Origin: Mesobacillus jeotgali
GTDB taxonomy: Bacteria; Bacillota; Bacilli; Bacillales; Cytobacillaceae
Length of the DNA: 64,000 bases
Direction: 5' to 3'
Assembly (NCBI RefSeq): GCF_900166585.1
Contig: NZ_FVZC01000009.1
Coordinates: forward strand, 1,251,444 to 1,315,443
Made by a program: the position numbers and the translations under genes. Below, in pieces: positions 16,371 to 24,660 of the stretch (its first letter is position 1; each line of letters starts with the position of its first letter). The notes under the pieces are model-generated. The model was given only the letters and a program-made list of their open reading frames with translations, did no database searches and had not been told where the DNA came from.

Positions 16371-18089
16371 ATGATGAAAATTCACCTTTTGCTGAAAAAG
16401 GAAGACATCGATAAGAAAAAGATGGCTGACAACAAAATTGCTGTCGTTTTCGACGTACTCCTGGCTACTTCTACAATTACATCAGCACTGGAATTCGGAG
16501 CTAAAGAAGTGATTCCTGTCCTGGATGGAAAAGCGGCACAACAAGAAGCGGCTGGCATGGAAAATGACAGTTATGTCCTTGTTGGAGAATATCAGGGGAA
16601 AACAATCGATGGGTTTCTCTCACCAAACCCTCTGGAATTAAGGAAAAAAATCGAGGGTAAGTCCGTCATTCTGTCTACCACGAACGGAACTGTTGCACTA
16701 AAGAATTCTGCAGATGCGAATGCTGTCTATGCAGCATCCCTGATGAACTGCCAGGCAGTTGCTAATCATATTTTAAAAGATTATCGAGGGGAAACCATTG
16801 TAGTCGTCTGCTCTGGCTCATCCAATGAGTTCAATGTAGAGGATTTTCACGGGGCCGGATGCTTCATTGACTGCCTGATCAAGCAATGTGACATGGAGTT
16901 TTTCCTGACAGATTCTGCTTATGCTGCACACAGTTTCTACCATGCCCACACTCAAAACAGTGTTGATATATTAAAAGCTTCGAGAGTCGGCCGGATGCTT
17001 AGTAAACATAGTTTTAGCAGGGAAATTGAATTTGTGTCACAGGAAAATATATTTTCACAAGTCCCTATGCTGATTGATAAAAAAAGAATTATTGCACTTG
17101 CGGATGATAACGTTTACAAAAAAGGAGATGACTGGATGTCATTAAAACCCGAAGTTAAAGCATTACTTGAAGCCTTAGCAAAAAATCCTGTGCCGCCATT
17201 GGAACAACTGCCGCTTACCGAAGCAAGGAAAGGTTTTGAACTATCTGCAAAACAAATGAGTAAAGCCGAGAAACTCGCAAAAACTCAGAATCGCAGAATC
17301 CCTGGATACAAGGATGAAATCAATATAAGGATTTATGCACCAGAGGATGCAAAAGGGTCAAAGCTCCCAGCTATCGTCTATTACCATGGAGGCGGCTGGG
17401 TGATCGGCAATATCGATACTCATGATGCCCTTTGCCATACATTGTCCTGCGAAGCAAACTGTATAGTCGTCTCGGTGGATTACAGTCTCGCTCCAGAAAG
17501 CAAATTTCCAGTTGCCGTTGAAGATTCCTATTTAGCTGCCAAATGGGTGTTTGAAAACGCTGCTGATTTGAACATTGATGAAGACTTTATCGCTGTGGCG
17601 GGAGATAGTGCAGGGGGAAACCTTGCAGCAGCAGTTTGTTACCTAGCTGTCCAAAGAAAGACAACTTCGATCGCATACCAGATGTTGTTTTACCCGTCTA
17701 CTGGCTTTGAATATACGCCATCATATGAAAAATTCGGGGAAGGCTACTATTTGACAAAGTCTACAATGACCTGGTTCCGCGAACAATACCTGAACTCAAT
17801 TGAAGATACACAAAACCCCCTGGCCGCGCCTATGCTAATACCTGATGAGATAACGCCTCTTTTGCCGCCAGCATATATCCTGACAGCGGAGCTTGACCCA
17901 TTATGTGATGGCGGAGAGAGTTTTGCCACGAAACTTAAAAATGCGGGTGTAGAGACACAATATGTTTGCGCACCCGGCATGCTTCACGGTTTTCTCGGTA
18001 TGACTGAACACTTGCCAGATGGAAAACAAGCTATCAAAGATGCTGCTGCAGCCTTCAAGAAGAGAAGTTCGCTTAAACCGGTTGAATAA
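16371..18089 (+). CDS. ComB-like phosphatase domain fused in frame to an HSL-type alpha/beta hydrolase
   Basis: One open frame of 572 codons encodes two proteins in tandem. Residues 1 to about 250 resemble ComB, 2-phosphosulfolactate phosphatase (FDVLLATSTI, GEYQGKTIDGF, STTNGTVAL, CSGSSNEFNVEDFHGAG). The rest is a full hormone-sensitive-lipase-type esterase (HGGGWVIG oxyanion motif, GDSAGG with Ser413, LDPLCDGG and MLHGFLG completing the triad). Both parts have normal domain length. A textbook ribosome site and ATG at 17136 allow the esterase to be made alone. The join hangs on a run of six A: seven would put a stop there. I start at ATG 16371; TTG 16362 has no spaced ribosome site. Confidence 0.8.
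   Translation: MMKIHLLLKKEDIDKKKMADNKIAVVFDVLLATSTITSALEFGAKEVIPVLDGKAAQQEAAGMENDSYVLVGEYQGKTIDGFLSPNPLELRKKIEGKSVILSTTNGTVALKNSADANAVYAASLMNCQAVANHILKDYRGETIVVVCSGSSNEFNVEDFHGAGCFIDCLIKQCDMEFFLTDSAYAAHSFYHAHTQNSVDILKASRVGRMLSKHSFSREIEFVSQENIFSQVPMLIDKKRIIALADDNVYKKGDDWMSLKPEVKALLEALAKNPVPPLEQLPLTEARKGFELSAKQMSKAEKLAKTQNRRIPGYKDEINIRIYAPEDAKGSKLPAIVYYHGGGWVIGNIDTHDALCHTLSCEANCIVVSVDYSLAPESKFPVAVEDSYLAAKWVFENAADLNIDEDFIAVAGDSAGGNLAAAVCYLAVQRKTTSIAYQMLFYPSTGFEYTPSYEKFGEGYYLTKSTMTWFREQYLNSIEDTQNPLAAPMLIPDEITPLLPPAYILTAELDPLCDGGESFATKLKNAGVETQYVCAPGMLHGFLGMTEHLPDGKQAIKDAAAAFKKRSSLKPVE
17121..17138 (+). promoter_or_regulatory. Internal ribosome site and start for the esterase half (17136-18089)
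   Basis: AAAGGAGATGA lies just upstream of ATG 17136, which is in frame with the ComB part. The resulting 317-residue product begins MSLKPEVKALLEAL, the usual N-terminus of stand-alone HSL esterases. The sequence supports an independently translated esterase, whatever the status of the fusion. Confidence 0.8.
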
Positions 18090-18111
18090 TAATTTTCAGG
18101 GGGAATATCCA

Positions 18112-19788
18112 ATGCCTAATCTTCATTATGATCATTGGCCGAAAATCTCTAAATCACTCACCTTGCCGGAAACATCACTCTATGAAAATTTGAAAGTCAG
18201 TGCTGAGCGGTATCCGGACCAGAACGCAATCTATTACTATGGAAAAGCGCTATCCTATAGGGAGCTTGATGAAGATGTAAATATGCTTGCAGGTTTCCTT
18301 CAGCAAAAACTTGGCGTTGCCAAAGGGGATAGAGTTCTTTTATTCATGCAAAATTCTCCCCAGTTTGTCATTGGTTTTTACGCAATATCCAGGGCTGATG
18401 CTATCGTTGTGCCCATCAATCCAATGCTTACTGCAGACGAACTTAGTTTTTATATCAAGGATTGCAGTATCACCTCAGCACTGGTTGGCCAGGAGCTCTA
18501 TGATAAAGTAGAGCCGCTCATTGGTACTACACCTTTAAAGAATGTCGTCATTGCAGCTTATTCAGATTACAAAGGGGAAAATTTAAGAGGCATTGTTCCT
18601 CCAGAGGTCGAAGCAGCCAAAGTAGTATACGGGCAACCGGGACATTTTCACTGGAGCGAAGCCATTTCCGCAAAATATGAAGCAGGTGCCCATACGACAA
18701 AAGCTGATGACCTGGTTGTGCTTCCTTACACATCAGGGACAACAGGGCTGCCAAAAGGGTGTATGCACACTAACCGGACAGTTCAGGCAAATACAATCGG
18801 TGCCTATCACTGGTCAAGTTCCACTACTAGTGCAGTGCATCTGACTACACTGCCATTATTCCATGTAACTGGTATGGTACACAGCATGCATATGCCAATC
18901 TTTTCCGGCAGTACGATGGTCTTGATGACAAGATGGAATCGAGAGGCAGCGGTCGAGTTGATTAAATCGCAGGGCTGTACTCATTGGGTAGCAATTGCCA
19001 CGATGATCGTCGATTTCCTGGCAAATCCAAAGCTAAACCCGGAAGATATCTCTACACTAACCTCTATTTCTGGCGGTGGCGCCGCACTTCCAGAAGCGGT
19101 TGGAGAAAAATTGTACAATTTGACAGGTCTTAGGTTTGTAGAAGGCTATGGCCTTTCCGAAACAATTGCCCAAACACATTTCAATCCGCCAGACCGTCCA
19201 AAAATGCAATGTCTTGGCATTCCGTCCTTTGATGTCGATGCGAGGGTGATTGAACCGAGCACTGGAAAGGAACTGGGTGCTGGTGAAGCAGGCGAAATTA
19301 TCGTGAATGGGCCTCAAGTCATGGTCGGCTATTACAACAGGGAGGATGAAAACAGAAGTTCCTTTATTGAATTAGAAGGCAAAAGGTTCTTCAGAACAGG
19401 TGATATTGGAAGATATGATGAGGAAGGGTACTACTTTATGGTCGACCGCGTGAAAAGGATGATAAATGCATCAGGATACAAGGTTTGGCCTACGGAGGTA
19501 GAATCTTATCTTTATAAGCATCCGGCAATCCAGCAGGCAGTAGTTGTTGGCATACCGGATCCTAGAAGAGGCGAATCGGTCAAGGCATTTGTAATTTTAA
19601 ACGATGGGTTTGAGGGAAGTATCAGTGAAGAAGAAATAATCGAATGGTCCAAACAGCATATGGCGGCCTACAAATATCCTCGCGAGGTTGAATTCAGGAA
19701 GCAATTCCCAATGACAAGCAGCGGAAAAATCCTCTGGCGGAAGCTTCAGGAGGAAGAGAGGGAGAAAGCTGAAAAACAAGTAAGGTAA
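18112..19788 (+). CDS. Acyl-CoA ligase (AMP-forming)
   Basis: A 558-residue adenylate-forming enzyme, probably a fatty acid or related carboxylate-CoA ligase. It has the P-loop YTSGTTGLPKG, the GYGLSETIAQTHFNP motif, the YYFMVDRVKRMINASGYKVWPTEVE hinge region in the C-terminal domain, and the catalytic Lys in SSGKILWRKL. I place the start at ATG 18112 behind CAGGGGG; the open frame extends 93 bases into the preceding gene without a ribosome site. It should activate the acid brought in by the Liv-type importer encoded next, committing it to the dehydrogenases and thiolase upstream. Confidence 0.92.
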   Translation: MPNLHYDHWPKISKSLTLPETSLYENLKVSAERYPDQNAIYYYGKALSYRELDEDVNMLAGFLQQKLGVAKGDRVLLFMQNSPQFVIGFYAISRADAIVVPINPMLTADELSFYIKDCSITSALVGQELYDKVEPLIGTTPLKNVVIAAYSDYKGENLRGIVPPEVEAAKVVYGQPGHFHWSEAISAKYEAGAHTTKADDLVVLPYTSGTTGLPKGCMHTNRTVQANTIGAYHWSSSTTSAVHLTTLPLFHVTGMVHSMHMPIFSGSTMVLMTRWNREAAVELIKSQGCTHWVAIATMIVDFLANPKLNPEDISTLTSISGGGAALPEAVGEKLYNLTGLRFVEGYGLSETIAQTHFNPPDRPKMQCLGIPSFDVDARVIEPSTGKELGAGEAGEIIVNGPQVMVGYYNREDENRSSFIELEGKRFFRTGDIGRYDEEGYYFMVDRVKRMINASGYKVWPTEVESYLYKHPAIQQAVVVGIPDPRRGESVKAFVILNDGFEGSISEEEIIEWSKQHMAAYKYPREVEFRKQFPMTSSGKILWRKLQEEEREKAEKQVR

Positions 19789-19830
19789 AAACTCCGTCAC
19801 TGCAGCTATCAAATTTTAAGGAGGATCTTG

Positions 19831-20694
19831 ATGGAGATATTGGTTCAGCAGCTGTTCAATGGTCTGACCATCGGCAGCGTATATGCCTTAGTAGCTCTTG
19901 GACTCACTCTTGTATACGGTATCCTTCATATCCCGAATTTCGCCCATGGCGCGTTATACATGATGGGTGGATATATAACCTTGATGATGATGGTCCAATA
20001 TGGTCTTCATTACTGGCTGGCGATTCTCATTTCAGTCTTCGCTGTCGGATTAATTGGCGTATTGATGGAACGATTGGTCTTCCATCCATTAAGGCATGCA
20101 CCGCCGATTCATGACAAAATAGCAGCGATTGGAATTCTGTTATTTTTGGAAGCATTCGCTCAATTTATTTGGGGTGCTGATTATCAGATGATGACAACAC
20201 CATATGACCAGGTTGTACAGTTATTCGGTTTGACCTTCACGATGCAAAGATTGCTGATTATCATCTCTGCCATAGGTGTAATGGTATTGCTTTACCTGTT
20301 CCTGAAAAAAACGTTTACTGGTGCTACAATCATTGCTATGTCACAGGATCGTGATGGTGCCAACCTGGTAGGTATCAATACAAACCGGGTGGCGATGCTG
20401 ACATTCCTTATTTCCGGAGGGCTTGCTGCCATTGCCAGTTCACTGGCATCACCTATTAATCTAGTTTTTCCCGGAATGGGCCAGCTGGTAATCCTGAAAG
20501 CTTTTGTCATCATCATCCTGGGTGGAATGGGCAGTATTCCCGGTGCGATCATCGGGGGTTATATTCTAGGATTCAGTGAAAGCCTGGGGGCAACGTATAT
20601 CTCTAATGATTACAAAGACATCATTGCGTTCATCCTGCTTGTCATCATTCTAACAGTAAAACCAACCGGCCTGTTTGCTAAGGGGGGACATTGA
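19831..20694 (+). CDS. livH: Branched-chain amino acid-type ABC transporter permease LivH
   Basis: A 287-residue membrane protein with about eight hydrophobic segments. The opening GLTIGSVYALVALGLTLVYGI and the FAHGALYMMGGY turn are LivH hallmarks, and GGMGSIPGAIIGGYILG near the C-terminus is the coupling region. ATG 19831 follows AAGGAGGATC; TTG 19828 is less likely. It pairs with LivM, whose start overlaps this stop. Liv-type importers in catabolic clusters often carry carboxylates, aromatic acids or amides rather than amino acids, which fits the acyl-CoA ligase next door. Confidence 0.92.
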   Translation: MEILVQQLFNGLTIGSVYALVALGLTLVYGILHIPNFAHGALYMMGGYITLMMMVQYGLHYWLAILISVFAVGLIGVLMERLVFHPLRHAPPIHDKIAAIGILLFLEAFAQFIWGADYQMMTTPYDQVVQLFGLTFTMQRLLIIISAIGVMVLLYLFLKKTFTGATIIAMSQDRDGANLVGINTNRVAMLTFLISGGLAAIASSLASPINLVFPGMGQLVILKAFVIIILGGMGSIPGAIIGGYILGFSESLGATYISNDYKDIIAFILLVIILTVKPTGLFAKGGH

Positions 20695-21719
20695 TGGCGA
20701 AAGTGGTCAATAAACGCAATATCATACTTGCACTCTTGTTATTTGCGATTGTATTTCCATTAATTACGCAAAACGATTATTTCATCCATGTAATGACTCT
20801 TTCATTCATCTGGATGATTGGGGTGTATGGGCTTAACCTATTGGCCGGCTATACGGGATATCTATCACTGGCGCATGCTGGATTTTTCGCGATAGGCGCT
20901 TATTCTTTAGGCTTACTAACGGTAAAAGCTCAGATGAATTTTTGGCTTGCTTTTGTGCTTTCACTAGTCATTACAAGCATTCTTGGGTTTTTAGTCGGCC
21001 TGATAGCCTTACGGACAAAAGAGCATTTCTTTGCCATTTACACCCTGTGTGTCGGGTATATCATTTACCTTATCATCGATAAATGGGACAGTCTAACAGA
21101 AGGCGTCCGCGGTTTGATTGGAATTCCAGCACCGGCGAATATCGGGCCTGTTTCTTTTGAGACACCTCTATCACAATATTATCTCGTTCTGGCGATTCTG
21201 CTTTTGGTCATTCTGGTTGTTTATCGGATTGTGCACTCTTTGACAGGAAGGACATACATGGCAATTCGCAACAGCGAGGACCTCGCACAGACGATTGGAA
21301 TCTCAACAATGAAAAATAAACTGGAAGTATTCGTGCTGTCGACTTTTTTTGCCGGCCTGTCAGGAGCGCTTTATGCCTCATTCATCCGCTTTATCGGACC
21401 TGATATTGGGAACATCGTTATCACGTTTGATTTGCTGACATATCTGCTGATTGGAGGAATAGGCACTCTGTCTGGACCCATCGTGGGCACTGTATTGGTA
21501 GTATGGATCTCACAGCAGCTCCAGTTTCTTCAGGATTACCGGATGCTCATTTTCGGTCCTGTTTTAACACTCCTGGTTATTTTTTACCCTCGTGGGATCG
21601 CCGGGGCAGTCGGCGGCTGGAGCTTAAAACGTGCTGAGAAAAAACTGCAGAATTCCAAGGTGCGAGCAGGTTCCTCGCAAAGCCCTATCACTGCAGACAA
21701 TCAGGTTAAGGAGGGTTGA
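20694..21719 (+). CDS. livM: Branched-chain amino acid-type ABC transporter permease LivM
   Basis: A 341-residue permease with about nine hydrophobic segments, the LivM signature GYTGYLSLAHAGFFAIGAY, and the GGIGTLSGPIVGTVLV coupling segment. ATG 20694 overlaps the LivH stop (TGATG) and has AAGGGGGG upstream. The hydrophilic C-terminal tail ends just before livG. It forms the second half of the transmembrane channel. Confidence 0.92.
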   Translation: MAKVVNKRNIILALLLFAIVFPLITQNDYFIHVMTLSFIWMIGVYGLNLLAGYTGYLSLAHAGFFAIGAYSLGLLTVKAQMNFWLAFVLSLVITSILGFLVGLIALRTKEHFFAIYTLCVGYIIYLIIDKWDSLTEGVRGLIGIPAPANIGPVSFETPLSQYYLVLAILLLVILVVYRIVHSLTGRTYMAIRNSEDLAQTIGISTMKNKLEVFVLSTFFAGLSGALYASFIRFIGPDIGNIVITFDLLTYLLIGGIGTLSGPIVGTVLVVWISQQLQFLQDYRMLIFGPVLTLLVIFYPRGIAGAVGGWSLKRAEKKLQNSKVRAGSSQSPITADNQVKEG

Positions 21720-21721
21720 GA

Positions 21722-22486
21722 ATGTTTCTGGAAACCAAGAAGTTAACAAAGAAATTCGGCGGGCTGACGGCCGTTAATAGTGTTGATTTTTCTATAGAAA
21801 AAGGGAAAATCAATGCGATTATCGGTCCGAACGGAGCAGGCAAGTCGACTTTTTTCAATCTTATAAGCGGCTTCCACCCTCCGACATCAGGGAATATTAT
21901 TTTTAAAGGCCAGGACATTACAAACCTGCCTTCAAATAAAATAGCGGAACTGGGAATAGCTCGTACCTTTCAAACGACAAACCTTTTTGAACAATCCACT
22001 GTCCTTGATAACGTGTTCGTCGGTCACAGACTAAGGACAAAATCCAATTTAATGGATGCGGTTTTTAGGTCAAAAAGACTAAAAAGGGATGAAGAAAAAT
22101 GCCTTGAAAAAGCGATAGAGGTCATAGAATTCGCAGGATTGCAAAAAGTGTCAGACAAACTAGTCGGCAGTCTTACTCAGGAAGAAAAGAAACGGACCGC
22201 GTTTGCACTGGCATTGGCAACAGAGCCTGAAATTGTGTTCCTTGATGAACCTGCAGCAGGAGTGAACCCTGACGAAACGGAGGGATTGGCTGAACTGATA
22301 AGAAAAATGGCCAATAAAGGGATTACTGTCTGTTTGATCGAGCACAAAATGCAAATGATCATGAAGCTGGCAGATAAAATCATGGTCCTCAATTACGGAG
22401 AGAAGATTGCTGAGGGAAATGCAGACGAAATACGGAACAATCCTATTGTCATCAAGGCTTACCTGGGAGGGAGCGCCAGTGCTTGA
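21722..22486 (+). CDS. livG: ABC transporter ATP-binding protein LivG
   Basis: A 254-residue ATPase with Walker A GPNGAGKST, the Q-loop region ARTFQTTNLFEQ, Walker B IVFLDEPAAGVNP and the switch His in LIEHKM. The ABC signature is unusual: SLTQEEKKRTAFALAL takes the place of the common LSGGQ or LSYGQ form. ATG 21722 is used, with AAGGAGGG upstream; TTG 21716 sits too close to that site. The gene overlaps livF by eight bases. Apart from the signature, the protein looks intact. Confidence 0.9.
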   Translation: MFLETKKLTKKFGGLTAVNSVDFSIEKGKINAIIGPNGAGKSTFFNLISGFHPPTSGNIIFKGQDITNLPSNKIAELGIARTFQTTNLFEQSTVLDNVFVGHRLRTKSNLMDAVFRSKRLKRDEEKCLEKAIEVIEFAGLQKVSDKLVGSLTQEEKKRTAFALALATEPEIVFLDEPAAGVNPDETEGLAELIRKMANKGITVCLIEHKMQMIMKLADKIMVLNYGEKIAEGNADEIRNNPIVIKAYLGGSASA

Positions 22487-23186
22487 ACTGAGAGATGTTA
22501 CAGTTAAATATGGCAGCTATGCAGCTGTCCAAAATGTCAGCCTTGAAGTTGCTCCTGGAGAAGTCGTTGTCCTTCTAGGAGCGAACGGTGCCGGAAAAAG
22601 CACGATTTTCAAGACAATCAGCGGATTAAATAAATGCTCTTTAGGAGATATCCTCTTTGAGGGAGAACTACTAAATATACGAAGTCCTGATAAAATCGTG
22701 CAATCGGGCATTGTCCAATGCGCTGAGGGGCGAAAGCTGTTTCCATCCATGACAGTATATGAGAATTTGAGAATGGGCGCTTATGTTCACCGGAGGCACA
22801 AAAAAGGGATAAAAGATTCAATGGAACACGTGTTTGAACTGTTTCCGATTCTAAAAGAGAAACAGCACGATATGGCAGGTTCACTCAGCGGCGGGCAGCA
22901 GCAAATGCTGGCTATTGGGAGGGCATTGATGGCAAAGCCAAAACTTATGCTTCTTGATGAGCCCTCAATCGGCCTTGCACCGTTGATTGTCGAGCAAATG
23001 TTTGAAGTGATCCAGACCATCAATCGAGAGGGAACCACCATCCTGCTTGCCGAACAAAATGCGAATGCTGCCCTGAAAATTGCAAATAAAGGCTATGTAT
23101 TCGAAAACGGTTCTGTAGTACTGGAAGGAACATCCGATGAATTATTTGCAAATGAAGACATAAAAAAGGCATATATCGGTGCCTAA
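22479..23186 (+). CDS. livF: ABC transporter ATP-binding protein LivF
   Basis: A 235-residue ATPase with Walker A GANGAGKST, a standard signature LSGGQQQMLAIGRAL, Walker B LMLLDEPSIGLAP and the LLAEQNA switch region. It begins at GTG 22479, behind GGGAGGGAG and inside the last codons of livG, so the two nucleotide-binding subunits are translationally coupled. Upstream starts in the same frame lie inside livG and lack a ribosome site. Confidence 0.92.
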   Translation: MLELRDVTVKYGSYAAVQNVSLEVAPGEVVVLLGANGAGKSTIFKTISGLNKCSLGDILFEGELLNIRSPDKIVQSGIVQCAEGRKLFPSMTVYENLRMGAYVHRRHKKGIKDSMEHVFELFPILKEKQHDMAGSLSGGQQQMLAIGRALMAKPKLMLLDEPSIGLAPLIVEQMFEVIQTINREGTTILLAEQNANAALKIANKGYVFENGSVVLEGTSDELFANEDIKKAYIGA

Positions 23187-23271
23187 GATTACTTTCTGCC
23201 TTTAGGGAGGTGGTTGACAAGCGGTATGCATAATTAATTCTGAATATTAAAAATTTTGAGGGGGAAACCAA

Positions 23272-24471
23272 ATGAAGAAGTCCAAATTATTGCTGGTCTT
23301 AAGTGTAATGTTTGCCTTGATTTTCACTCTAGCCGCTTGCAACAGTTCAGAAAAAACAGGTACAGGAGGTAACGATTCAAAGGCAGCGCCAGGTGAAGGA
23401 ACAATTAATATTGGATATACAGGTCCATTGAGCGGACCCGCTGCATTTTATGGCGAAAGGACATTGAACGGTGTCCAGATGGCAGCTGAAGAACTTAATG
23501 CAGCAGGTGGAATTGAAGTAAACGGCAAGAAGTATAAATTTAATATTGTCTCACTGGACGATAAGTACTTGCCTAATGAAGCAGGAGCGAATGCAAAAAG
23601 ACTCATGCAGGAAAACAAAACACCTATTATCTTTACCCCTCACAGCGGTGGTGTGGCAGCTATGCAAGTATTTAACCAGCAGGAAAAATTCATTATTGGA
23701 GCCTATACTAGTGAACCTAAGGTAACAGAAGGAGGAAATAAGTTAACGGTTAGAATCCCTCCCCGTTATGACGGCTATCTGGAGCCATTCACTAATTATA
23801 CTATGGAGAAGTTCGGCAAGAAAATCGCCTTCCTGCCGACAGCTTCACAGTATGGAAAGGACTGGGCCGAAAAGCTTCAGCCTCACTGGGAAAAAGCCGG
23901 CGGGAAAGTGGTTTTTAATTCGTCAATTGACTTTGCGAAGGACACTGATTTCTTTACGATCATTACCAATGCTTTAAAGGAGAAGCCTGATGTACTATTC
24001 ATTGGCGGACCTTCAGAGCCAACAGCAAAAGTAGCCAAACAGGCTAGGGAGTTAGGCTTTAAAGGTGGATTTATCGTGATGGACCAGGCCAAATTCGACG
24101 AGATGAAAAAAGTTACAGGCAGCTATGACATTCTAAACGGTGCAATTGGTGTCATGCCGCTCGTCAACTCAGATAGTCCCGGCATACCAGAATTCGTTAA
24201 AAACTATAAAGCAAAATACAATGAGGATCCAGGTTCTGAAGCTGGCTTGAATTACATTGCGATGCATGTTTTTGCGGAAGCCATAAAAGCCGCTGGTTCT
24301 GTTGATGATCCAGAAAAAATAATGGCCCATATGCAGGACGGGCTGGATAACCTGCCGGAGGACAAAAAAGTGTATGTAATCCCAAAAATCGACCCTAATG
24401 GCGGATTTGAAGGTGAGCTGATTGTGGCAGCGATAGAGGATGGAAAAGTCGTGCCAATAAAGGCTGATTAA
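23272..24471 (+). CDS. Liv-type ABC transporter substrate-binding lipoprotein
   Basis: A 399-residue type I periplasmic-binding-fold lipoprotein. The N-terminus has two Lys, a hydrophobic stretch and the lipobox LAAC, so Cys23 is the likely lipid anchor on the outer face of the membrane. Residues about 40-395 match the LivJ/amide-binding family (NIGYTGPLSGPAAFYGE, then LNAAGGIEVNGKKY). It completes the importer encoded by livHMGF, 85 bases downstream of livF. That gap contains only a ribosome site, GAGGGGG, and a poorly spaced TTGACA. The ligand cannot be predicted; the cluster suggests a carboxylic acid. Confidence 0.92.
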   Translation: MKKSKLLLVLSVMFALIFTLAACNSSEKTGTGGNDSKAAPGEGTINIGYTGPLSGPAAFYGERTLNGVQMAAEELNAAGGIEVNGKKYKFNIVSLDDKYLPNEAGANAKRLMQENKTPIIFTPHSGGVAAMQVFNQQEKFIIGAYTSEPKVTEGGNKLTVRIPPRYDGYLEPFTNYTMEKFGKKIAFLPTASQYGKDWAEKLQPHWEKAGGKVVFNSSIDFAKDTDFFTIITNALKEKPDVLFIGGPSEPTAKVAKQARELGFKGGFIVMDQAKFDEMKKVTGSYDILNGAIGVMPLVNSDSPGIPEFVKNYKAKYNEDPGSEAGLNYIAMHVFAEAIKAAGSVDDPEKIMAHMQDGLDNLPEDKKVYVIPKIDPNGGFEGELIVAAIEDGKVVPIKAD

Positions 24472-24553
24472 AAGGCTGGTGTTCAAACCGGACACTAATT
24501 CAAAAATCATGAGAATCAAAGCTTGATTTAAAAACTATAAAGTTATTACTGGT

Positions 24554-24583
24554 AAACGGCAGTTAAAATAAACTGCCGTTTTT
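24554..24583 (+). terminator. Intrinsic terminator of the catabolic cluster
   Basis: AAACGGCAGTT (24554-24564) pairs perfectly with AACTGCCGTTT (24571-24581), followed by TT and CATT. It closes the long operon that ends with the binding protein. Confidence 0.88.
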
Positions 24584-24660
24584 CATTGCGATCAAGGTTC
24601 CCAAAAACATAAAATAAAAATAAAGGAAAAGCCTGCAAATAGGCATAAAAGGGGAGAGCT

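Noticed and set aside
17112..17131. Programmed -1 frameshift at AAAAAAG in the ComB-esterase joint
   Set aside because: The frame in use reads AAA AAA G, not A AAA AAG, so the slippery heptamer is out of phase, and the zero frame is open anyway.
19828..23186. Upstream alternative starts (TTG) of the liv genes and long N-terminal frames of livF
   Set aside because: They overlap the ribosome sites or the preceding genes; the starts given have properly spaced sites.
23214..23270. TTGACA before the substrate-binding protein as a separate promoter
   Set aside because: No acceptable -10 hexamer occurs at 16-18 bases; the gene is more likely transcribed from upstream liv genes.
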